From Micromonospora cremea (GTDB taxonomy: Bacteria > Actinomycetota > Actinomycetes > Mycobacteriales > Micromonosporaceae), in NCBI RefSeq assembly GCF_900143515.1, contig NZ_FSQT01000002.1:558001-622000 (forward strand): a stretch of 64,000 bases of DNA, given 5' to 3'. The position numbers were made by a program, and so were the translations under genes. The stretch's first letter is position 1. Each line of letters begins with the position of its first letter. Below the pieces are notes generated by a model. The model saw nothing but the letters and a program-made list of their open reading frames with translations, had not been told where the DNA came from and did not search any database. This document shows, piece after piece, positions 42,101-49,243 of the stretch.

Positions 42101-43097
42101 GGTTCGGGTCCCAGTTGTCCCAGCGGTCCGACCGGGTCAGCGTCATCGGCAGCGACGCCGTGGCCGGGTGGTTCCGGTCCACGATGTTGACGACCGCCCG
42201 GTTCACCGCCGGCGGCTCCGGGGTGGTGGTGCTGCCGGTGAACAGGCGCAGGTCGGCGAGCTGGGTCAGCGGTTCACCGCTGTTCGCGGTGATGTTCAGC
42301 CGGAAATGCTTGAACTCCTGCGGGGTGGCGATGTCGAACCGGCGCGTCTGGAACCGCTCCGGGAAGGTCTGGCCGGTGCGCTTGTCCAGATCGGACCAGC
42401 TCTGGCCGTCCGTGGAGCCCTGCAGGGTCCAGTCCTTCGGGTCCCGCCCGGAGGAGTCGTTGGCGGACGTCAACGCGTACCCGGTGATCCGCTTGGCCGC
42501 GCTCAGCTCGTACGCCACCCAGGCCGTCGGGGTGCGGACGAGCCACTTGGTGCCGGAGTCACCGTCGGTCAGCTTCTCCTTGGTCTCGTTCGGCGCGTTC
42601 TCGCCGCTGGCGGTCACCCGGGCCACCGGCTCGGCCACCGGGATGGCGCCCGCCGGACGGGTGCCGATCAGGCCGGTGAACCAGGTGGAGTCGACCTGCG
42701 CGCGAGCGGCGTCGGCGATGCCGACGAAACCGCCGCCGGTCTTCATGTAGCTCTGCAGCGCCGCTTCCTGGTCACGGTTGAGCGCGGCGCCGGTCGCGGA
42801 GAGGAAGACCACGCTGCGGTACGCCGACAGCCCGGCCGTGGTGAACACCGCCGGGTTCGTGGTGGCCGTGACCTCGATGTCGTGGTCCGCGCCGAGTTCC
42901 TTGATCGCCTGCGCGGCGCGGGCAACCGGGTCCTGCTGCTCCGCCACCGGTCCGTGGAAGACGAGGACCGCCGTCTTGTTCTCCTGCGCCGCCTGTGGTG
43001 CGGGTGCCGCCTGCGGTGCGGCTGCTGCCGCGGTGCCCTGCATCAACGTCGCGATGACCGCTCCCGCGGCGAGGGCTCGTCGTAATTGTCTTGTCAT
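39162..43097 (-). CDS. Giant secreted ThuA / PQQ-type sugar dehydrogenase / DUF1080 protein
   Basis: A 1311-residue exported multidomain protein. After the signal peptide comes a ThuA-like domain (about 40-135, TAVLVFHG) interrupted by a discoidin/F5-8C-type domain (about 155-290, WLVRTPTAWVAYELSAAKRITGYAL). ThuA resumes to about 410 (RSFYTGMGHTEGSYG). A PQQ-dependent sugar dehydrogenase beta-propeller runs to about 905 (EPHGLTIAPDNTVFYVGK, YGGGFFSLHPNQKLIRI). A PKD domain (WEFGDGATSTEANPRHTY), the GCTINDLIDD module and a DUF1080/LamG-like domain (about 1085-1311) complete it. Such proteins act on extracellular saccharides. The PQQ domain could pass electrons to the cupredoxin and laccase encoded on either side, which is inference. 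Confidence 0.88.
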   Translation of the reverse strand: MTRQLRRALAAGAVIATLMQGTAAAAAPQAAPAPQAAQENKTAVLVFHGPVAEQQDPVARAAQAIKELGADHDIEVTATTNPAVFTTAGLSAYRSVVFLSATGAALNRDQEAALQSYMKTGGGFVGIADAARAQVDSTWFTGLIGTRPAGAIPVAEPVARVTASGENAPNETKEKLTDGDSGTKWLVRTPTAWVAYELSAAKRITGYALTSANDSSGRDPKDWTLQGSTDGQSWSDLDKRTGQTFPERFQTRRFDIATPQEFKHFRLNITANSGEPLTQLADLRLFTGSTTTPEPPAVNRAVVNIVDRNHPATASLPMTLTRSDRWDNWDPNPIGTVHTVAQVEERHYNPGPGANGPFHPVSWCRDYDGGRSFYTGMGHTEGSYGEAAFRTHLTGALKWTTGLERGDCQATIAANYKVERLTAANQTGQLDQIGEPHGLTIAPDNTVFYVGKAACPSGPVADWNNPNVGLGCGTIHSWDPRTKQAKLLTTLEVMGNRGSGSELVKNEEGLLGIVPDPKFAENGWLYVYWMPHESVDRVQRVGQRTISRFTYDRETQTIDQATRKDLLQFPVQIHSCCHAGGGMAFDAKGNLYVGSGDNNSSEGSQGYSGNNWTQEYQGISFQDARRTSGNTNDLAGKIIRIHPEADGTYTIPEGNLFPPGTEKTRPEIYVMGVRNIARLQVDPKHQWLTAGWVGPDAASPSPTLGPAKYETATIITSAGNHGWPYCMGNRQPYRDRSSTDATVLTGWYDCDNLKNESPRNTGLVDIPPARDNMIWYSPDGGGPVFPERADGSGLPTYVAADATYTQPYLRGGGQAIMSGPTYHRDLVDTNSGVAWPAHWDGKWLIGDQSNANNRIAVTVDPAGVPRAAPPVFAESLRAIIPGGNGDARLQSWMDAKFGPDGALYLLDYGGGFFSLHPNQKLIRITYTGGAPTPAPAATSVAVQNKPLTMAFNGSRSGGVSYRWEFGDGATSTEANPRHTYARVGTYTAKLTVTYADGETATVQTTVTVGCAVPDGRATVWLGDTDTKVPSRTVGQGCTINDLIDDESTWADHNSFVRHVTAVTRTLQDDGLLNAREAGTLTRLAAASEIGRDGHTGYEPLFDGTAESLLGWQQAPSGSFGIQPDGSLRSSGGLGMLWHTKELADFSLKVQFRDIAPGTGRANSGVFTRFPDPRIPLEQRPPGSCGTVGSARTSPAWVAIYCGHEIQIYDGETGEPQKTGSVYNFDPVPLAQAGVTPKDQWNDYEIRVVGQHYTMIRNGVVINEFDNTPGKQSSRAGDPPTDLRQFLSGFIGLQNHGDNDLIEFRNIRVREL

Positions 43098-43120
43098 CCC
43101 CGTCCCCACTTTCGATTCAC

Positions 43121-44125
43121 TCAGCTGCCGTGCGTGTGGGTGTGGCCCTGGAACCTGTGGATGGCCTCTTCCGCGCCCGGCGGCATGCTGCCGTCGGCGT
43201 TGCGCACCAGGAAGATCCCGGCCATGCCGCCATCGGAGTGGGACTGCACGTGGCAGTGGTACATCCACGCGCCGGGCCCGACGCCCTCCCCAGCCAGCAC
43301 CTGGAAGCCGAAGGAGCTGCCCGGGTTCAGGTCCTTGTTGTCGATCACGAGGCTCGGGTCGGCCGGGCCCTCGAGCATGCCGGTGCGGTTGTCCGCCCAG
43401 CGGTGCGCGTGCAGGTGGAAGGTGTGGAAGGTGCCGCCGTGCCCGATGGCGAGCCACTCCACCCGCTGGCCCAGGTTCGCCTCGAACATCGGCGTGTCCG
43501 GTGCCATCCGGTTGTTGATCATCATGTCGTTGAACACGACCGTGAACTGCTTCTCCGGCAGGATGTCGCCGCGGCGCCGCACTATCAGCGCGCCGTACAG
43601 ACCCTTGGCGACGCCGGCGGTGCCGTGGTCGGTGCCCATCGCGTGGTCGTGGTAGTGCCAGTAGCCGGCACTGCCCGGCATGAACCGCCGCCCGGACGCG
43701 AGGAACATCTCCCGCGAGCGCCACACGTACGTCCGGGTCTCGCCCGGATTGTTGAACGAGGCGTTGAGCGGGCTGCCATCCGAGTCGGTGCTGTAGTCCA
43801 CTCCGTGCGGATGGATGGACAGCCGCTGGGTGGTGGTGTTGACCAGGGTGATCTCCAGGGTGTCGCCCTCGTAGATCTCCAGCACCGGCCCCGGCACGGT
43901 GGCCTGACCGGGCGCCAGGCCGTACCCGAACAGACCTCCGGGCATCTGCTCGGCGTAGATGGTGACCTTCTTGGTGATGCCGGCCACGGCCTGGGCCGGA
44001 CTGCCGTTGAAGGGGACGCCGACCGTGGACGCGGTGACGCCGACGGCGCCGGCGGCCAGCACTCCGGTTGTCATCAGGGATCTGCGGGACAGGTGACGGG
44101 AGGTGCCGACGGGATGGTCGTCCAT
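43121..44125 (-). CDS. Tat-exported two-domain multicopper oxidase (laccase-like)
   Basis: A 334-residue oxidase that would couple substrate oxidation to reduction of oxygen to water. The twin-arginine signal is SRRSLMTTGVLAAGAVG. The copper sites are complete: HPHG (His105, His107), HYHDH (157-161), HTFHLHAHRW (near 230) and YHCHVQSHSDGGM (near 290-302), where the type 1 ligands lie. The length and the placing of two cupredoxin domains fit the bacterial two-domain laccases, which work as trimers. The ATG follows GGAG. It is the first gene of the exported operon and lies behind an AT-rich promoter region. Confidence 0.93.
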   Translation of the reverse strand: MDDHPVGTSRHLSRRSLMTTGVLAAGAVGVTASTVGVPFNGSPAQAVAGITKKVTIYAEQMPGGLFGYGLAPGQATVPGPVLEIYEGDTLEITLVNTTTQRLSIHPHGVDYSTDSDGSPLNASFNNPGETRTYVWRSREMFLASGRRFMPGSAGYWHYHDHAMGTDHGTAGVAKGLYGALIVRRRGDILPEKQFTVVFNDMMINNRMAPDTPMFEANLGQRVEWLAIGHGGTFHTFHLHAHRWADNRTGMLEGPADPSLVIDNKDLNPGSSFGFQVLAGEGVGPGAWMYHCHVQSHSDGGMAGIFLVRNADGSMPPGAEEAIHRFQGHTHTHGS

Positions 44126-44245
44126 GGGACTCCGTTCTCGACCGGGCACAGCCGCGACAGGGCAGGGCGCGGCGACCGTCGAGACAGGAGGGACGGCCCC
44201 GCAGTTCAAGAGCCCCGTCGCGGACTTTGCTCGGAAGACTCAGAA

Positions 44246-44288
44246 CTTTCGACTGATGACATCAATCTATGTAGCGGTTCGACGAAAG
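44246..44288 (-). promoter_or_regulatory. Operator-like palindromes before the exported oxidase operon
   Basis: In an unusually AT-rich patch, CTTTCGAC (44246-44253) and GACGAAAG (44281-44288) flank a perfect 11-base palindrome TGATGACATCA (44254-44264). Paired CTTTCG/CGAAAG half-sites resemble LacI-family operators for plant-sugar genes in actinomycetes. The rest of the 44126-44462 gap contains only a terminator. Confidence 0.45.
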
Positions 44289-44383
44289 TAAAGATCCTTC
44301 GATGGAAAGGTCGCGGCCGGCAACCGTTTCCGCCCGCTGACCAGCACTTTTGGCGGCGCCCTTCTGGGGACGGGAGACGACGA

Positions 44384-44409
44384 TGCCCCCGTCCGGACGG
44401 ACGGGGGCA
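44384..44409. terminator. Hairpin terminator after the decayed ABC operon
   Basis: TGCCCCCGTCC (44384-44394) pairs perfectly with GGACGGGGGCA (44399-44409) over a four-base loop. It lies 54 bases past the last gene of the minus-strand operon ending at 44463. Confidence 0.7.
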
Positions 44410-44462
44410 GGTCAGGACACGCGCCGTGGGTCGGCCGGTGGGGTGGTTCGAGGATGAGCTGG

Positions 44463-44699
44463 TCAGGCCGCGGAACGTCCCGACCGCGCCTCGTGCTCGA
44501 CGGTCGCCGGCCGCTGCTCAACCGCCGGTCCGGCCACCACCGACGACCGGCGCCGTCGGCGCTGCCGCGCCTCACCCAGAAGGCCGCCCAGGACGACCAC
44601 CGCCCCGACGAGGAGGATCAGCCAGAACCACCGGGAGGAGTCCCACCGCGTCGACTCCGGGCCGGCGAACGGCTGCACGTCGTCCGGCAGGAGTGTCAC
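44463..44699 (-). CDS. Small single-helix membrane protein
   Basis: A 78-residue protein starting with GTG, overlapping the previous stop by four bases. One transmembrane helix (WFWLILLVGAVVVLGGLLG) is followed by an Arg-rich cytoplasmic stretch (EARQRRRRRSS). The N-terminal 22 residues would be outside. It closes the transporter operon. No function is recognisable. Confidence 0.6.
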   Translation of the reverse strand: MTLLPDDVQPFAGPESTRWDSSRWFWLILLVGAVVVLGGLLGEARQRRRRRSSVVAGPAVEQRPATVEHEARSGRSAA

Positions 44700-45187
44700 G
44701 GCCGTCGTCCGAGCAGCAGGCCGGGCATGGCCGCCAGCCCGCCATGGGTGGGGGCGGAGACCCGGACCGCGACCGCTGCGAAGGCCAAGGCCGTCGCCAG
44801 AAGGGCCGCCGCCTCCAGGGCGAGACCGCCGACCGGCAGATGGGAACGGGCCTCCGCCGGCACCGCCGCCCGGCAGAGCAGAAGCGCCGCGAACCACACC
44901 ACCACCAGGGGACGGGCGGACAGGGCGATCCGCGTCAGGCGGACCAGCAGGCGGGACGTGGGGGTCACCTGCGTCATCGGGCTGGCCGCGTCGTCCAGCG
45001 CGAAGGCCACGCCGAGCGCCACGGTCACCGACACCACCCTGACCAGGGTGACCGCGTACGGGATCCGGTAGGAGACCGCCAGCGGCAGCGCGGCGAGCCC
45101 GAGGGCCAGCACGCCGCAGAGCACCGGCGGGGCCTTCCGGGTCGACCGGACCACGTGGGGCAGCAACGCCCGGAGCGTCGTCAGCAT
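44696..45187 (-). CDS. Small integral membrane protein of the transporter operon
   Basis: A 163-residue protein with about five helices (APPVLCGVLALGLAALPLAV, LVRVVSVTVALGVAFALDD, LVVVWFAALLLCRAAV, ALEAAALLATALAFAAVAV). The ATG overlaps the end of the upstream frameshifted permease and its stop overlaps the next small gene, so the operon reads as one coupled unit. It may be an auxiliary membrane subunit. No family is recognised with certainty. Confidence 0.7.
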   Translation of the reverse strand: MLTTLRALLPHVVRSTRKAPPVLCGVLALGLAALPLAVSYRIPYAVTLVRVVSVTVALGVAFALDDAASPMTQVTPTSRLLVRLTRIALSARPLVVVWFAALLLCRAAVPAEARSHLPVGGLALEAAALLATALAFAAVAVRVSAPTHGGLAAMPGLLLGRRP

Positions 45188-46765
45188 CGGGCTCCCTCGG
45201 CCGCCAGGCCCTGCACCCGCGTGCCCAGCAGGCTCGCCGCCCGCTCGGTGCCGGTCTCCGGCCGGGTCAGTTCGGCCCAGTTGGCGATCACCTGCTGGCC
45301 CACCTGGTCTGCCGGCCGGTCCAGCAACGACCTGACCACCGAGACCTCCTGCCGGCCGATCGACAGCGCCAGCGACGAGTCCAGCAGCGGAAGGACCACG
45401 CTGCCGCCGGTCCGCGGCAGCAGGCTGCGTAGCGCGGCGGTCGTCTCCTCGGTCGCTGTGGCGGCGAGCCACAGCACCAGCACCGCGCGGGACCGGCACA
45501 CGGAGAGGGCCGAGGCCTCGGTCGGCGGCTCGCCGGTGACCACCCGCGCGGCGAAGTGCCCGGCGAAGCTGAGCATCGCGTCCCCGCCGATCTGGTCCGT
45601 GCCCCACTTCGTGCCCACGGGCACCGCACCCGGCGTACCGGCCCGCGCGTCGTCCGCCGTCCACGCACCGAGCGGCGGCGAGATGCTGACCGAATCGGTG
45701 GTGGTGCCGAACAGGAGACGCTGCCGGACCGCGTACCGGTCGCCAGCCACGTCGGACGGGGTGTGCCGGAGCACCCCGCCGACCAGCGTCGACCACTGGT
45801 CGATACGACCCTCGAAGTCGCGGAAGGCGCAGTAGATGACGGCGTCCACCGTCCGACACGTCTGCTGTGCGGAGGGTTCCCGCTCGGCGACCAGACGGCG
45901 GGCGGCGACGTCCCCGGGTACCGTGACCGACTGCCCGGCCCCGGCGACCACGGCCAGCACCGTGGTGACGCCCACCGCCGTCACCCCGATCCGCCGGTCG
46001 ATCCGGCTGCGCGAGAGCCACCGCGCAGCAGAGCACGGCGCAGGCGGCGAGGTAGACCAGGTGGGGCGCCACGGGCCGGTACATGAGATCCGCCGGCAGC
46101 GGCGGTTCGAACTCGTCCTCGATCGCGACGAGACCCCACCACTCGAGCATCGGCCGGCTCAGCGTGACCGCGCCCACCAGCGTGAAGATCGCCATGCCGA
46201 GGATCACCAGCGGGCCGACGGCGACCATCGAGGTCATCCGTCCCACGGCGACGCCGGCGACCCCGGCGAGCAGGACGACCAGCGGCCCGGTGGCCAACTC
46301 CAGTGGGGACGGTTGCCCGACCGCCCCGGGTGCGACGGCGAGGTGGGCGATGGGCGCGCCGACGACGAGCCCGCTGAGCAGCGCCAACGGCAACGGCGCG
46401 AGAAGCTGGGCGAGGGTGCGCCGCCAGGGCGCCAGCGCGAGCAGGTCGGTGACCGCGGCGACGCCGGACCGCTGCGCCCGGGTGAGGGCGAGGTTGCTGC
46501 CGATGAACGCCCCGGCGGCGATCAGCAGCAGCGGCACCTGGGAGTACCGGTCCTCGTCCTGCAGGACGGGGTAGCGGTGCTCAAGCGCCCCGGTGCCCCA
46601 CTCGTAGGCCCACAGGGCGAGGTAGAGGAGTAGGCCGGTCAGCACCGCCGGATGACGTAGCAGCCGGACGGCTTCGATCCGGAAGAGGGCGCCGACCGCG
46701 CCACGGGGGCGTGGCGACACCGGCAGCGGCGAGGTCGGTGCCGGCGCCAGGCTGGTCCCGGTCAC
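45181..46765 (-). pseudogene. ABC-type membrane protein, frameshifted
   Basis: The first part (GTG at 46765) has several helices in ABC permease style: FRIEAVRLLRHPAVLTGLLLYL, LIAAGAFIGSNLALTR, TGPLVVLLAGVAGVAVGRM. It ends in frame at VYLAACAVLCCAVALAQP. The continuation RIDRRIGVTAVGVTTVLAVVAG lies one frame over, with the shift at about 46000-46015. It runs to a natural stop through an extracytoplasmic part (CRTVDAVIYCAFRDFEGRIDQW). Unbroken, it would be about 527 residues. The upstream ATPase gene is also broken, so decay of the operon is more likely than chance error, though sequencing error cannot be excluded. Confidence 0.75.
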
Positions 46766-47632
46766 GCCGCGACCTCCGTGGCGGCGGACGGGTCGAGCAG
46801 CATCAGGTAACCGTCCTCGAGGGTGGCGGGGAGGAGGTCCGCAGCCGCCGGAGGGACGCCGATGTTGCGGACGGTGCCCACCCCGGTGCGCCAGGCCGCC
46901 ACCGCCTGCGGACTGCGTTCGGCGCTGTGCCAGACCCGGTTTTCGGCCAGCGCCGTCAACCTCGCGGGCGGGCCGTCGAAGCGGACGAGCCCCGGTCCAG
47001 CACAATCACTCGGTGGCACAGGGCCGAGACGTCCTCGGTCTGGTGGGTGGAGAGCAGGACGACCCGCCCCTCGCCGAGATCCGCGATCAGCTCGCGGAAC
47101 CGGAGGCGCTGTTCCGGGTCGAGCCCGACGGTCGGCTCGTCGGATCGCCCACGATGGCGGCGGCGAGGGCTACCCGCTGCCGCATCCCGCCGGACCGCGC
47201 CTTGATCCGCTTGCCCCGGTCGTCGCTGAGGCCGACCGCCGCCAGCACCCGGAGGGTCTCGTCCCGGCGTTGCCGGCGATCGGTGATCTCCTTGAGGATC
47301 GGGACGTAGTCGATGAACTCGTACGCGGTGAAGTTCGGGAAGAAGCCCGGCTGCTGCGGCAGGTAACCCATCCGCCTGCGGGTCGCCAGCCGGCCGTCGG
47401 CCGTGAGCGGGTCGACGTCGAGGATCCGCACGGTGCCCGAGTCCGGAGGCATCGCGGTGGCGAGAATCCGCAGCAGTGACGTCTTGCCCGCGCCGTTCGG
47501 CCCGAGCAGCCCGGTCACTCCCTCACCGGCGGTGAACGACACCCCGGCGAGGGCGGTGTGCCGTCGGTACCGCAGGGTCAGCCCGTCGACGGCGACGAGC
47601 TGTCCCGGCGTGGCGTCCGCGGGATGCGACAT
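46762..47632 (-). pseudogene. ABC transporter ATPase, frameshifted and lacking Walker B
   Basis: Walker A (LLGPNGAGKTSLLR), the Q loop (YLPQQPGFFPNF) and a signature-like ARSGGMRQRVALAAAIVGDP are intact. After VGDP the sequence jumps to DEPTVGLDPEQRLRF in another frame, as if a stretch of 3n+1 bases holding the hydrophobic Walker B strand had been lost (near 47140). The H loop region (VVLLSTHQTEDVSALCH) follows. A second one-base shift near 46990 (RG to LVRFDGPPARL) leads to the normal end. With two frame changes and no Walker B strand the gene cannot make a working ATPase. Confidence 0.82.
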
Positions 47633-47650
47633 TCGGGTCCTCCGAGCTGG

Positions 47651-48217
47651 TCAGGGGGTCAGGCCGACGGTGGGCTGTTGGTCGAATCGGCGGCGGGCCA
47701 GCGCCAGACCGACGGCCGCGGCCACGGCCACCACGCTCACCGCGGCCTCACCGGCGGCGGTGAGCAGGAGCGACCGGCCGTCGGCGAAGTGGGTCGTGGC
47801 GACGAGCAGGGCCAGCCAGCCGGCACCGGTCACCGCCGCGGCCACGATCGGGTCGACCCGCGCGGTCAGCGCCAGGGTGACCAGCGTCAGAGCGAGCATC
47901 GGAAGCAGCCAGGCGAGGGTGGCGGCACCGCCTCGGCGCAGCGCCAGGCTGGCAGCCGCGGTCAGGCCGACCGCCACCCCCAGGACCGCGGCGGTACGCA
48001 GCAGCGCGAGCCGGAGCCCGTGCACGAGCGCGACCAGGGTGATCTCGTACGTCGGGTCGAACCGGCGTCCGAAGGAGACGGCGACGCCGAGCACCGGGAG
48101 CATGGGCGAGATCGCAAGCAGGAGCAGCGACGGCGAATCCAGTGGCGACAGCCGGGCCACGAGAGCGGCGGTGAAGAGCACGAGCCCCGCCGCGATGGTC
48201 CAGGAGCGGCGCAGCAT
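47651..48217 (-). CDS. Multi-helix membrane protein of the transporter operon
   Basis: A 188-residue hydrophobic protein with about six helices (IAAGLVLFTAALVAR, LLLLAISPMLPVLGVAVSFG, LLRTAAVLGVAVGLTAAASLAL, LAWLLPMLALTLVTLALTA). The segment FDPTYEITLVALVHGLRLALLRTAAVL suits homologues found beside ABC ATPases in actinomycete operons. The ATG at 48217 has GGAG six bases upstream. It precedes the broken ATPase gene by 18 bases. No catalytic motif. Confidence 0.72.
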   Translation of the reverse strand: MLRRSWTIAAGLVLFTAALVARLSPLDSPSLLLLAISPMLPVLGVAVSFGRRFDPTYEITLVALVHGLRLALLRTAAVLGVAVGLTAAASLALRRGGAATLAWLLPMLALTLVTLALTARVDPIVAAAVTGAGWLALLVATTHFADGRSLLLTAAGEAAVSVVAVAAAVGLALARRRFDQQPTVGLTP

Positions 48218-48610
48218 CAAGATCTCCTGGAACTTCGGGGCCGACGGAGCCTGCTGGACCGTCGAACCGGGCTACCAGACCTCGTCGGAGGTGGCCCGGG
48301 TCCCCCGGGTCTTCAACGGCGCGGACGACTGCTGATCCGGCACTTCCCGGGAGCCTTCGGTGGGTGGCTCGACCGCCCGCCGGAGGCTCCACCCGTTGTG
48401 TCCCCATCGGGCCGCAGCCCCGCTCGCGCACGTTGATTCCCGGTAACGCCATCCAGTCGAGAAACGCCGATGGTCGGCCCTAATTCTCCACCGGCATGTC
48501 GTGAAACCACCGCCCGACGTGGGCACCAGCAAAGCAGCCCTGGTCCATGAACTCTGACGATTGTGACGACACCATAAACGACGCTGGCGGCCGAGAGGGC
48601 TCATGCCGCT
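48218..48610. other. Gene-free gap with a possible coding remnant
   Basis: No complete gene is visible in these 393 bases. On the plus strand, 48236-48335 keeps strong GC third-position bias and reads GACWTVEPGYQTSSEVARV to a stop after NGADDC. This suggests the 3' end of a lost gene. The region right of it (48336-48600) shows no coding signal and probably contains the promoter of the leftward operon. Confidence 0.35.
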
Positions 48611-49243
48611 TCACACGGCTTGGCCCGTAGACCATGCCCAGGCCGCGATGCCGACCCGGTTGCGCGCGCCGAGCTTGGCCTGGATGTTGGCGATGTGTGT
48701 CTTCACCGTGCCGGCGGAGATCGCCAGCTCCGCCGCGATCTCGGCGTTGGTGCTGCCGCGAGCCACCGAGCGGGCGACCTCACGTTCCCGAACGGTCAGC
48801 GCATCGGCATCGGCCGGGGCGGGCGGTGCGGTGGAGAGTCGGCGAAGCAGCCGTACGGTCAGCTGGGGACTGATGAGAGTGTCGCCGGCAATTGCGGACC
48901 GGACGGCCTCGATCAGCAGCGCCGGTCCGGACCGTTTGAGAAGGAACCCGCTGGCGCCGTCGCGCAGCGCGGTGGTCACGTAGTCGTCCAGGTCGAAGGT
49001 GGTCACGACGATCACGCGCGGACCGGTGCCGACCAGCCGCCGGGTCAGTTCCAGGCCGTCGATCCCGGGCATCCGGATGTCCGCGAGGACCACGTCGGGC
49101 CGTAGGTGCCGGGCCAGTTCCAGCCCTGCGGTACCGCTGGCGGCTTCCCCCACCACGGTCATGTCGGGTTGGCTGTCGAGGACCAGCCGGAAGCCGATGC
49201 GCACGTTCTCCTGGTCGTCGACGACGAGGATGCGGATGGTCAT
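48611..49243 (-). CDS. NarL/LuxR-family response regulator
   Basis: A 210-residue regulator: ILVVDDQENVRIGF and the phosphoacceptor Asp in DVVLADIRMPGIDG (near residue 54), switch residues VVTTFDLDD and LLKRSGP, and a LuxR helix-turn-helix (LTVREREVARSV, AEIAAELAISAGTVKTHI). The ATG overlaps the kinase stop (ATGA). Its target is unknown; the nearest downstream genes are the decayed transporter operon, which such systems often control. Confidence 0.93.
   Translation of the reverse strand: MTIRILVVDDQENVRIGFRLVLDSQPDMTVVGEAASGTAGLELARHLRPDVVLADIRMPGIDGLELTRRLVGTGPRVIVVTTFDLDDYVTTALRDGASGFLLKRSGPALLIEAVRSAIAGDTLISPQLTVRLLRRLSTAPPAPADADALTVREREVARSVARGSTNAEIAAELAISAGTVKTHIANIQAKLGARNRVGIAAWAWSTGQAV

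Noticed and set aside
39345..43085. A 1246-codon plus-strand open frame opposite the ThuA gene
   Set aside because: No signal peptide or domain can be read, and the opposite strand encodes clear domain motifs over the whole length. It is an antisense artefact of high GC content.
43098..43724. Extension of the ThuA gene start into the multicopper oxidase region
   Set aside because: The frame stays open upstream, but the ATG at 43097 begins a classical signal peptide, and the upstream bases encode the laccase in another frame.
48272..48604. A 110-codon minus-strand gene between the two-component system and the transporter operon
   Set aside because: Its residues are Arg/Trp/Ser-rich, third-position GC is low, and no ribosome binding site is seen, so it is not a credible gene.
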